Shown piece after piece: positions 35,066 through 43,558 of a DNA stretch of 64,000 bases. Location: assembly GCF_002355435.1 (NCBI RefSeq), contig NZ_AP017313.1, positions 3,286,001-3,350,000 of the forward strand. Reading direction: 5' to 3'. A program made the position numbers and the translations under genes. The stretch is from Mucilaginibacter gotjawali (GTDB lineage Bacteria > Bacteroidota > Bacteroidia > Sphingobacteriales > Sphingobacteriaceae). Under the pieces are notes generated by a model, which did not search any database, was not told where the DNA came from, and saw nothing but the letters and a program-made list of their open reading frames with translations. The number at the start of each line of letters is the position of its first letter. Positions within the stretch are counted from its first letter, which is position 1.

Positions 35066-35581
35066 TTACAAAACCCGCCAAACCCTGATAATAGCCGCAC
35101 CGGGCACTTTTTCGGCATTGCATACAAACAGGGCCTTGTTCAGCCAGTCGTATTTACCCAGCGGGGCCTCAAAGGTTAATACCGTTCTGAAATAATATTC
35201 GCTTGCCGGTACGGCCTCCCCTTTTGCAAGTTTAGCGGCAACTTCAGCGCTGGCCACCCTGATGCCGGTATTTTTGATATAGATAAGCGTGCCATCATCC
35301 GTTTTAACTGCATAGCGGGCATCAATTTCGGCCACACCGTCTTTGCGAATGATTTGCCAGTCGGCGCCGCCGTCAATAATCTCGCCTTTAATAGCCGGCC
35401 CTGTTACGGTGCCGCCTGTTATGGGGATGATGCGGCGGATGCCATGGGGCGTTTCGCCGGGTACCAATGCCGGGTTTAGTTTTACATTCAGCTCGCATAC
35501 AAACTCCATTTTGGGGGCCTCCTGGCAATAAGCAAGGCTGAAGCTTAGCAGCAGCGCCGCCAGGGTAAGGTATCTTTTCAT
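35066..35581 (-). CDS. Secreted DUF3237 family protein
   Basis: A 171-residue protein with a signal peptide (MKRYLTLAALLLSFSLAYCQ). The mature part matches DUF3237 throughout: CELNVKLNPALVPGETPHGIRR, IPITGGTVTGPAIKGEI, GGADWQIIRKDGVAEIDARY, VKTDDGTLIYIKNTGIR and the late YYFRTVLTFEAP. The family is a small beta-barrel with no confirmed activity; most members are cytoplasmic, so the export signal is a variation. It is single and divergent from the Tc locus, with about 416 bp between the starts. Confidence 0.87.
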   Translation of the reverse strand: MKRYLTLAALLLSFSLAYCQEAPKMEFVCELNVKLNPALVPGETPHGIRRIIPITGGTVTGPAIKGEIIDGGADWQIIRKDGVAEIDARYAVKTDDGTLIYIKNTGIRVASAEVAAKLAKGEAVPASEYYFRTVLTFEAPLGKYDWLNKALFVCNAEKVPGAAIIRVWRVL

Positions 35582-35717
35582 AATTGGTTATACAATCAAC
35601 GATAATACAAATTATTGTGCCTCAAAACAAGTTGCAGCCCGCCAGCCATTTTTTTAATAAGCAGCAGCAACACGTACCCCTGCTTGCCGCAGGCATTATT
35701 TATGTTTTCAGTAAAAA

Positions 35718-35764
35718 CAGTCCGCAGGCGTTCTCCATTGTCCTATCCCCCGGTGGACGAACAG
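35718..35764 (-). repeat. 46-bp palindromic repeat, copy 6
   Basis: Starts CAGTCCGCAGGCG and ends GTGGACGAACAG, with a 43-bp core. Orientation as copies 3 and 5. It is the last copy before the Tc genes. Confidence 0.6.
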
Positions 35765-35987
35765 CACCGTATAGCTTATATATGATAAAAGCCTTTTAAT
35801 ACGCATTTTACCATATTATAATTACGTAAAAATACTTACCTACTTTGCGTAAGACCCCTATAGCACCTGCTAACAACTCTGTCTAATTTTAACGGTAAAT
35901 AAAACAGGGGATTAAGTAACAGTTAAACGTTAGTATACCCCCGTCCTTATCAGAATCTTTCATCAGGTACAGGTTAAACACGCTAAT

Positions 35988-35994
35988 AAAGGAG
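35988..35994 (+). promoter_or_regulatory. Strong Shine-Dalgarno before tcBC
   Basis: AAAGGAG lies 3 bp before the ATG at 35998. Such sites are rare in this phylum and most neighbouring genes lack one. Confidence 0.5.
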
Positions 35995-35997
35995 AAA

Positions 35998-38900
35998 ATG
36001 GCTTTTTCACCGATCAATGAAAACAAGAAAGAGAAACCGGGCGACAGCCAGCGGGATAATGCAGCCTTTTTAAACAACCCGCAAAATAATACGGCGCAGG
36101 CAAAGCCAAACCTCATCCAGGCGCCCTCCATCACCTTGCCTAAAGGCGGCGGGGCAATAAAAAGCATTGATGATAAATTCCAGGTAAATGCGGTTAACGG
36201 TACAGCGGGTTATACCATCCCATTGCCGCTTTCGCCGGGGCGCAATGGCTTTACACCTTCATTATCATTATCTTATAACTCCGGATCCGGAAACAGTATA
36301 TTTGGCATTGGCTGGGGTATTGAGGTTCCGGCTATCCACCGGAAGACCGAAAAGGAGCTGCCGCAATACCAGGACGCTATTGAATCGGACACCTTTGTTT
36401 TTCCGGGCGTTGAAGATCTTGTACCTCAATTATTGCCGGGGCCCAATAATACCTGGGTAAAAAATTCGGTAACCAACAATAATATAACGGTAACCCGCTA
36501 CAGCCCGCGCATTGAAGGGGGTTTTGCCAAAATTGAAAAGATAGAAGACAGCGGCAACGTGTACTGGAAAGTAACGACCAAAGAAAACATTGTCTCTGTT
36601 TTCGGTAAAAGCAATACGGCTAAACTCAGCAGCCCGGTGCCCGGCGAGTCGGACAGGATATTTAAATGGTGCCTTGAATATAGTTATGACGATAAAGGGA
36701 ACTTTACCAGTTATTATTATAAAACTGAAAATACAGATAATATAGCACCATCGTTATTTGAAAAGAACCGGCTGAATAACATTGCGCCCTGTACAAATAT
36801 CTACCTCAAGGGTATAAAATACGGCAATACTGTGGCGTGGTACGAGGGGGATGCCCTTCCGGCTGCTTTTATGTTTGAAATGGTTTTGGATTATGGCGAG
36901 CACGATGCCGAAAAACCAACCCTTGCCGAAGTAAATAAATGGGATGCAAGGTTGGATGCATTTTCGGATTTTAAGCCAGGTTTTGAACTGCGCACCCATC
37001 GCCTGTGCAAACGGGTGCTGATGTTTCATCATTTTGCGGCCGAATTTGGCTGGAGCGACTACCTGGTAAAATCGCTGGACATCGTTTATGACGAGCAGCC
37101 CTGGATCACTTACCTCAATTCGGTTACCGAAACGGGCTATATCTGGAATACGGACGGCACGCTCAAATCGTCAAAAGCACTGCCTCCCGTTGAATTCTCC
37201 TATGCCATACCCGGATATTCGAGAGACGTTCAGGAGATCTCGCCGGCAAATGCAGCCAATGCCCCTGCCGGGCTGAGTGCACCCTACCAATGGACAGATC
37301 TGTACAGCGAAGGGATCTCGGGCATATTAAGTGAGCAGGCCGATGGCTGGTTTTACAAAGAAAATTGGGGAAACGGGCAATTCAGCCCGGCAAAACTGGT
37401 TAATCCGAGGCCGTCTTTTAACGGCCTTTCGGATGGTACCATAGCTCTCCAGGACCTTGAAGCCGATGGAATAAAATATGCTGTTTACAATAGCCCTGCG
37501 TTGAAAGGATATTTTGAAATGGAGCCCGAAGGCGGCTGGGGCGAATTTAATACCTTCCCATCATACCCAAACATCAATTTAAAAGATCCAAACCTTAAGT
37601 TTTTAGACCTGAACGGCGACGGGATGCCGGATATGCTGATCTCGCTGGAGCAGGAATATGTCTGGTATCAGGCGGAGGGCAAATGCGGGTTTGATAATTA
37701 CCATCTGCATACCAAAGCAAATGATGACGAACTGGGCCCCCGGGTAGTTTTTGCCGACCAGGACGAACGTTTAATGATAGCCGTTGCCGATATGACGGGC
37801 GACGGGCTATCGGACATTGTGCTAATCACCTACGGCGCTGTATCCTATTACCCCAACCTCGGTTTCGGCCGTTTTGGGGCAAAAGTAAATATGCAGATGA
37901 GCAGTATTTTTGATAGCGCCGACGATTTTAATCACCGGATGATCCACTTTGCCGATGTGGACGGCACCGGGACCACCGACATTATTTACACAGGCGGCGA
38001 CGAGATACAGGTTTATTTTAACCAGTGCGGCAATAGCTTTAGCCAACCATCGGCGTTTTTTAATCCCTTCGCAGGCTGGGACGATCAAAGCCAGTTTTCT
38101 GTTATCGATTTGCTGGGCAAAGGCACCTCCTGTTTGGTGTGGTCATCGCCCCTGCCCTCAAATGCTTCGGCACCTTTGCGGTATATCGATATCATGAACG
38201 GCCAGAAACCGCATATCATGACGGGCTATAAAAATAACATGGGCAAGGAAGTAACTTTTGAATACCAATCGTCTACCGGGTTTTATCTTAACGATAAACT
38301 TAAAGGGGCAAACTGGGTAACAAAGCTGCCATTCCCGGTTCAATGTGTTAATAAAGTGGTAAGTATTGACCGCGTATCGCAAACCCGCTTTACCAGCCAG
38401 TATAGTTATCACCATGGTTATTATGACGCGGCTGAGCGTGAGTTCAGGGGGTTTGCAATGGTTGTACAAACCGATACGGAAGAATTTGATAATTATGTAC
38501 TGCAAACTACCGGTGCAGGGGCAGTCAATTCAATTGAAAAGGACCTGTACCAGCCTGCGGTGATCACTAAATCATGGTTCCATACCGGCGCCTACCTCAG
38601 GATGCAGCAAATGTATCACCAGCTTTCGGCCGAATATTATCCGAATGCCCAGTTAGCAGCCGGCGAAATTACCGATCCGGGCCTGGCGGCACAGCTGCAA
38701 AAATATACCCTGGCGGATGCTCCCCTGCCGAACGGGCTGGCTGCCGGTGAAGTAAGCGAATGCTTCCGCGCCCTGAAAGGGTTACCGTTACGGCAGGAGG
38801 TTTACAGCGACGAAGGCGACCCATCGGTACAAATTCACCCGTACTCGGTAACCCAATACAATTATGATACACAGCGCCTGCAGCCAAAGGATAGGCAGAA

Positions 38901-41900
38901 ATACAGCGTATTTCTGCCGCACGAAAAGCAAAGGCTCACTTTACATTTCGAGCGTAATCCGGCGGACCCGCGAATCGAGCATGCGATAAATGTTCAGATA
39001 GACCCTTATGGAAATGTATTGCAGTCGGCCTCGATAGTTTATGGCAGGGTAAACGCCGATATGACCTTGCCAACCGCGAACGATAGGGCAAAGCAAACCC
39101 GGCAATGGGTAGTCTATGTGCAAAATGGGTTTACTCCCCTTATAGACAGCGCCCTGGCCTACCGGCTCCCGGTGCTATATGAGACCCAGCAATGGGAGCT
39201 GAATGCTGGATTACCGCAAGCGCAATTTTTTACGGATACCGAGATCGGTGGCCTGTACAATACAGCAAACATCAAACTTTACGACCAAACTACAACAACC
39301 GGCGACAAGCGAAAAATAGCGCATTCACGCACCTATTTTTTAAAAGATAACCTGAGCGGGCCGATGCCATTTGGCACAATCGATACGCTGGCCTTGCCTT
39401 ATCAGAATTACCAGCTGGCATTTACGCCGACACTTTTGGCCAGTATTTACGGTGCAAAAGTGAATGATGCACTGATGCGTAACAAGGGAAACTACGTGCG
39501 TACGGAGGGAGACAGCAATTACTGGATCCCATCGGGCACCGTTTATAATTACCCGGATCTGAGTGCCACGCCCGATGCAACCAGCATCCCCCCGCCAACA
39601 GCAGCCGATATAACTTTTGCAAAAGGCAATTTTTACATGCCTGTAGCTTACCAGGACAACTTTGGCAACCTGACTAAGGTTTTTTACGACCCATACGGGC
39701 TATTTATGGTAAAAACGGTTGACGCCGTTAAAAATGAAGCCAATGCAGAGGCATTTAATTACCGTGCAATGGGCCCCTTACGTTTGCGCGATGCCAATGA
39801 TAACCGGATAGGTGTCAGGTATGATGAACTGGGGCGGGTGGTTAATACTTTCGTAATGGGCAAGGAAACCGAGTTTAAAGGTGACCCGATGGACCTCAAC
39901 TCCGCCGAGGCATCGCCGCTTGATCAACCCAGTTCCGTATTAACCTATGATTTCCGGTATTATACTACCAGTGGGGCCTTGCCAAACCGCGTAACCATAA
40001 CTGTAAGGGAACAGCATTATTATGCTGAACCTGAGCCCGAAACACAAAGCGCTATCGTTAGCTGGTTATCCAATTTATTTGGCGGCGGGGCCAATAATAA
40101 CCAGCCGCAAATACAAACAAATGTTACCTGGCAAACCAGTTATTCGTATTCGGATGGCTCGGGGCACGAGGTGTTGAAGAAAGTACAGGCGGCGCCGGGC
40201 AAGGCGCCCCAAAGAGATGCGCAGGGCAAACTTGTTTTGGATGGCAATGGCAATGTGGCGCAAATGAACACGACACCCGATCTGCGGTGGATTGGTAACG
40301 GACGTACCATTGTGAACAACAAAGGAAAGGCCGTTAAACAGTATGCGCCATTTTTTGATAGTTCGCCGGAATACACCAAGGAGAGTGAACTTGTTGAGAT
40401 AGGATTTACCAAACTGATGTATTACGATGCATTAGGCCGGTTGATCAGGGCAGAAAACCCGGATGGCACATTTTCGAAGGTTGAATTTGATGCCTGGATG
40501 CAGCAAACGTGGGATGAAAATGACACTGTTATTGACAGCCAATGGTACGCGGACCGTATTAATGGTGGCATTACTGAAGCGGACCAGGAAGCAGCGCAGA
40601 AAACAGCCGTACATTACAATACACCTTCGGTTGTTTATTTCGATTCGCTTGCACGTCCGTTTTTAGCGATCGTCAATAATAAAACCCAGCGAACCAATGA
40701 AGTAGTTACCCAGGAGTTTTATTATACCCGCACCGAATTGGATATCCAGGGATTTGCATTAAGTACCACGGACACGCGCAGCAACGTAGTCATGCAGTGG
40801 CAATACAATATGCTTGGGCATATCGGCTATCAAACCAGCATGGATGCCGGCGAAAGGTGGATGATAGCTGACGTGATGGGGAAAACCCTGAACCTTTGGG
40901 ATAGCCGGCAGCAAATATTTACCTATGAATACGATGCTTTGCGCCGCCCGCTTAATTTGCTGGTTAATACCGGCGACGGATACGGGAATTATACCTACGG
41001 GCAATTTGTTTACGGCGAAAATGTAGCCAATGCCAAAACCCTTAACCTGCTGGGTAAAATGTACCAGAATTATGATACTGCCGGAGTAATTACCAATAAT
41101 GGCTGCGATTTTAAAGGAAATATTTTAAGCAATACGCGCGCGCTGTTAGCAGATTATAAGAAAATGCCCGATTGGAAAATTGCGCAGAGTTTAGACGCCG
41201 CCACCTACACCAATGATACGGTTTTTGATGCACTGAACCGCCCGATAGTACTCACAAGCCCCGATGGCAGCATATTTATACCCGGCTATGATGAATCGAA
41301 TTTACTGAAGAGCATGGATGTGAAGCTGCAGGGGGCAGCCACCGCTACTAATTTTATAAGCAGCATTGGCTACAATGCCAAAGGCCAGCGCGAAAGTATT
41401 AAATATGGGAACAATACGGCCTGCAACTACGATTACGATTTGAAGACCTACCGGCTTACCCGTTTGTTGTGTACCGCTAACAACGGCAACAATATTTTAC
41501 AGGACCTGCATTACACCTTTGACCCGGTGGGCAACATTACGCGCCAGTTTGACAATGCTCAAAAAACTGTTTTTTATGGCGGGCAACAGGTTGAAGCTCA
41601 AAATGATTATATCTACGATGCCGTTTACCGCCTGGTGCAAGGTAACGGAAGGGAGCATATCGGGCAGGTTACTTTTAATAACCAGGATAACTTTAACGAT
41701 AACTGGTGCAATCTTCCACTGCAGCCAAATTCAGCTGTGCAGATACGCAACTATATTGAAAAATATTTTTACGACGGTGTTGGAAATATTCTAAAAATGG
41801 TGCACACTGCCGGGAGTTCCGCTACTCCCCACGGCAGCTGGACCCGAACCTATCAATACAACGCCTCAAACAACCAATTGACAAAGACCGGTGTTGGGGG

Positions 41901-43482
41901 CCACAACTATAACTATACCTATAATGAGCATGGCAGTATGCTCAACATGCCGCAACTGCAGGTAATCGACTGGAACTTTAAAGAGGAAATGCAGCATGCC
42001 AATTTGGGCGGCGGTGGTGATGCTTATTATGTATACGATAGTAGCGGGCAACGAACCCGCAAAGTGATTGAGCGACTTGATGGCACTATAGTCGAACGGA
42101 TTTACCTGGGCCCGTATGAGATTTACCGGGAAAGAACGACCACTAAAATTACACTGCAAAGGGATACACTGCATATTATGGATGGTAAAAGCCGCATTGC
42201 GATGGTGGAAACCCGAATTTCAGGGAACGACGGATCGGCACTGCAGTTGATCAGGTACCAGTACAGCAATCATTTGGGCTCTGCTTGCCTGGAGCTCGAC
42301 GATCACGGGAAAATTATCAGCTACGAGGAATATCATCCTTTCGGTACATCGGCATACCGCGCTACAGATGCCAGCAGGCAGGTACCGGCAAGGCGGTATC
42401 GGTTTACCGGCGCGGAAAGAGATGACGAAACCGGATTAAATTATCATTCGCGCCGTTATTATGTGCCCTGGCTGGGCAGGTGGACGGCAGCCGACCCTAT
42501 TGGAATTGGGGACGGGTTGGATTTATATGCTTACGCACAAAACAATCCTATGCATTTAGTCGACCCGAAGGGGACCGAAGCCAAACCCAAGCACAAAACT
42601 AAATCAAAGGTGGAGACAAAACCTGACGAAAGTGGTATCGGGACTATTCCTGCCCGACCGATCTGGGAGTTTTTTCAAACGCCGGAATGGAAGGCTACTA
42701 TGAAGAAGGCACTTGCATACGATCCTTTTTTACACGATCAATCGCCCAAGGAAGATCCAAAAGATAAAAACCAAAAGGATGATAAGAAGCCTGATGAAAA
42801 GAAACCCGATCCTAAACCGGAAAAAAAGCCGGAGCCGCCCAAGGATACGAATCCTATCGCTGCGAGCACCGCTGATGATGCCAAAGGCGATTTAGATCCG
42901 CAAATACAAGCCGGGGGCGCTACTCAATCGAACCCTGGACAGGGAGGTGTAGCCGTTCAAGTGGCTTTGCAGGAACCCAACCCCCTGTATAGCCCGATTT
43001 GGGACTCACGGAAACGATTATTCCATTTCCAGGTGGGGCTGCTGCAGCCTACCACAACCATTCAGTATGTGCACCTCTGGGTACCGGGAGCACCTAAGCC
43101 GTCGATATTAGCACCGCCGGATCCACTTCCGCCACCGGACGCTTTTCAATTAAGCCAAACAGTCAGCCCTGTTGCTTTTATATTCGGTAACCCCAAAGGG
43201 CATAGAGTTACGCTCACCTTGCCCGTAGGGATTGCAGGAGCAGTAGCGACCGACCTCGCCGGGCAAACTACGGCGAACCAGAAGAGTGGAACGCACTTGC
43301 AAATTCTCGGCCTTGCGGGAGCCCAGGTAGATATTACGCTTAGCAACAGGTGGTCGCTAACACTCGCAGGCGGATATCAGGGAGGTAGAGATTACAATAC
43401 TGATACGCATACCTGGCAGAAAAATGAAGCAGTAACAGGAACGGGATTGTTTACTTATCATTTCAAGGGGCAATATGAATAG
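35998..43482 (+). CDS. TcB-TcC fusion: SpvB/TcdB-type protein with RHS cocoon and C-terminal payload
   Basis: A 2494-residue protein without signal peptide. It has an SpvB domain (about 43-320; PLPLSPGRNGFTPSLSLSYN) and FG-GAP/VCBS beta-propeller repeats near 537, 598 and 652 (LNGDGMPDM, MTGDGLSDI, VDGTGTTDI). The TcdB middle domains follow (about 680-1030; YHHGYYDAAEREFRGF at 803), then RHS/YD repeats (about 1250-2085). The RHS-associated core (2090-2192) ends WTAADPIG...VDPKG. By homology, B and C parts form a hollow shell, and the paired DP(I/K)G aspartates near 2170 and 2189 cut off the C-terminal effector. That effector (about 2193-2494) has a Lys/Pro/Asp-rich linker (2247-2287) and a beta-rich domain with no known toxin motif. 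In most Tc loci B and C are separate genes and follow A; here they are fused and come first. Confidence 0.9.
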   Translation: MAFSPINENKKEKPGDSQRDNAAFLNNPQNNTAQAKPNLIQAPSITLPKGGGAIKSIDDKFQVNAVNGTAGYTIPLPLSPGRNGFTPSLSLSYNSGSGNSIFGIGWGIEVPAIHRKTEKELPQYQDAIESDTFVFPGVEDLVPQLLPGPNNTWVKNSVTNNNITVTRYSPRIEGGFAKIEKIEDSGNVYWKVTTKENIVSVFGKSNTAKLSSPVPGESDRIFKWCLEYSYDDKGNFTSYYYKTENTDNIAPSLFEKNRLNNIAPCTNIYLKGIKYGNTVAWYEGDALPAAFMFEMVLDYGEHDAEKPTLAEVNKWDARLDAFSDFKPGFELRTHRLCKRVLMFHHFAAEFGWSDYLVKSLDIVYDEQPWITYLNSVTETGYIWNTDGTLKSSKALPPVEFSYAIPGYSRDVQEISPANAANAPAGLSAPYQWTDLYSEGISGILSEQADGWFYKENWGNGQFSPAKLVNPRPSFNGLSDGTIALQDLEADGIKYAVYNSPALKGYFEMEPEGGWGEFNTFPSYPNINLKDPNLKFLDLNGDGMPDMLISLEQEYVWYQAEGKCGFDNYHLHTKANDDELGPRVVFADQDERLMIAVADMTGDGLSDIVLITYGAVSYYPNLGFGRFGAKVNMQMSSIFDSADDFNHRMIHFADVDGTGTTDIIYTGGDEIQVYFNQCGNSFSQPSAFFNPFAGWDDQSQFSVIDLLGKGTSCLVWSSPLPSNASAPLRYIDIMNGQKPHIMTGYKNNMGKEVTFEYQSSTGFYLNDKLKGANWVTKLPFPVQCVNKVVSIDRVSQTRFTSQYSYHHGYYDAAEREFRGFAMVVQTDTEEFDNYVLQTTGAGAVNSIEKDLYQPAVITKSWFHTGAYLRMQQMYHQLSAEYYPNAQLAAGEITDPGLAAQLQKYTLADAPLPNGLAAGEVSECFRALKGLPLRQEVYSDEGDPSVQIHPYSVTQYNYDTQRLQPKDRQKYSVFLPHEKQRLTLHFERNPADPRIEHAINVQIDPYGNVLQSASIVYGRVNADMTLPTANDRAKQTRQWVVYVQNGFTPLIDSALAYRLPVLYETQQWELNAGLPQAQFFTDTEIGGLYNTANIKLYDQTTTTGDKRKIAHSRTYFLKDNLSGPMPFGTIDTLALPYQNYQLAFTPTLLASIYGAKVNDALMRNKGNYVRTEGDSNYWIPSGTVYNYPDLSATPDATSIPPPTAADITFAKGNFYMPVAYQDNFGNLTKVFYDPYGLFMVKTVDAVKNEANAEAFNYRAMGPLRLRDANDNRIGVRYDELGRVVNTFVMGKETEFKGDPMDLNSAEASPLDQPSSVLTYDFRYYTTSGALPNRVTITVREQHYYAEPEPETQSAIVSWLSNLFGGGANNNQPQIQTNVTWQTSYSYSDGSGHEVLKKVQAAPGKAPQRDAQGKLVLDGNGNVAQMNTTPDLRWIGNGRTIVNNKGKAVKQYAPFFDSSPEYTKESELVEIGFTKLMYYDALGRLIRAENPDGTFSKVEFDAWMQQTWDENDTVIDSQWYADRINGGITEADQEAAQKTAVHYNTPSVVYFDSLARPFLAIVNNKTQRTNEVVTQEFYYTRTELDIQGFALSTTDTRSNVVMQWQYNMLGHIGYQTSMDAGERWMIADVMGKTLNLWDSRQQIFTYEYDALRRPLNLLVNTGDGYGNYTYGQFVYGENVANAKTLNLLGKMYQNYDTAGVITNNGCDFKGNILSNTRALLADYKKMPDWKIAQSLDAATYTNDTVFDALNRPIVLTSPDGSIFIPGYDESNLLKSMDVKLQGAATATNFISSIGYNAKGQRESIKYGNNTACNYDYDLKTYRLTRLLCTANNGNNILQDLHYTFDPVGNITRQFDNAQKTVFYGGQQVEAQNDYIYDAVYRLVQGNGREHIGQVTFNNQDNFNDNWCNLPLQPNSAVQIRNYIEKYFYDGVGNILKMVHTAGSSATPHGSWTRTYQYNASNNQLTKTGVGGHNYNYTYNEHGSMLNMPQLQVIDWNFKEEMQHANLGGGGDAYYVYDSSGQRTRKVIERLDGTIVERIYLGPYEIYRERTTTKITLQRDTLHIMDGKSRIAMVETRISGNDGSALQLIRYQYSNHLGSACLELDDHGKIISYEEYHPFGTSAYRATDASRQVPARRYRFTGAERDDETGLNYHSRRYYVPWLGRWTAADPIGIGDGLDLYAYAQNNPMHLVDPKGTEAKPKHKTKSKVETKPDESGIGTIPARPIWEFFQTPEWKATMKKALAYDPFLHDQSPKEDPKDKNQKDDKKPDEKKPDPKPEKKPEPPKDTNPIAASTADDAKGDLDPQIQAGGATQSNPGQGGVAVQVALQEPNPLYSPIWDSRKRLFHFQVGLLQPTTTIQYVHLWVPGAPKPSILAPPDPLPPPDAFQLSQTVSPVAFIFGNPKGHRVTLTLPVGIAGAVATDLAGQTTANQKSGTHLQILGLAGAQVDITLSNRWSLTLAGGYQGGRDYNTDTHTWQKNEAVTGTGLFTYHFKGQYE

Positions 43483-43558
43483 TAAAACTTAAAAGTCAAC
43501 AATTCATCTAATACGGATAACAACTAATAATTGAAAATCAATAAAAATACAACGTATC

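Larger units (their letters stand above)
35582..35997. other. Intergenic region before the Tc locus
   Basis: This 416-bp region holds copy 6 of the 46-bp palindrome and must contain the promoter of the 17-kb Tc unit. The best candidate is the TACTTTG at about 35841, which is one base short of the -7 consensus. No gene is seen. Confidence 0.5.

Noticed and set aside
29283..35764. Att-type direct repeats bounding the Tc island
   Set aside because: The 46-bp palindromes are present at six places and in both orientations, so they do not mark two ends of one insertion; no integrase or tRNA gene is near.
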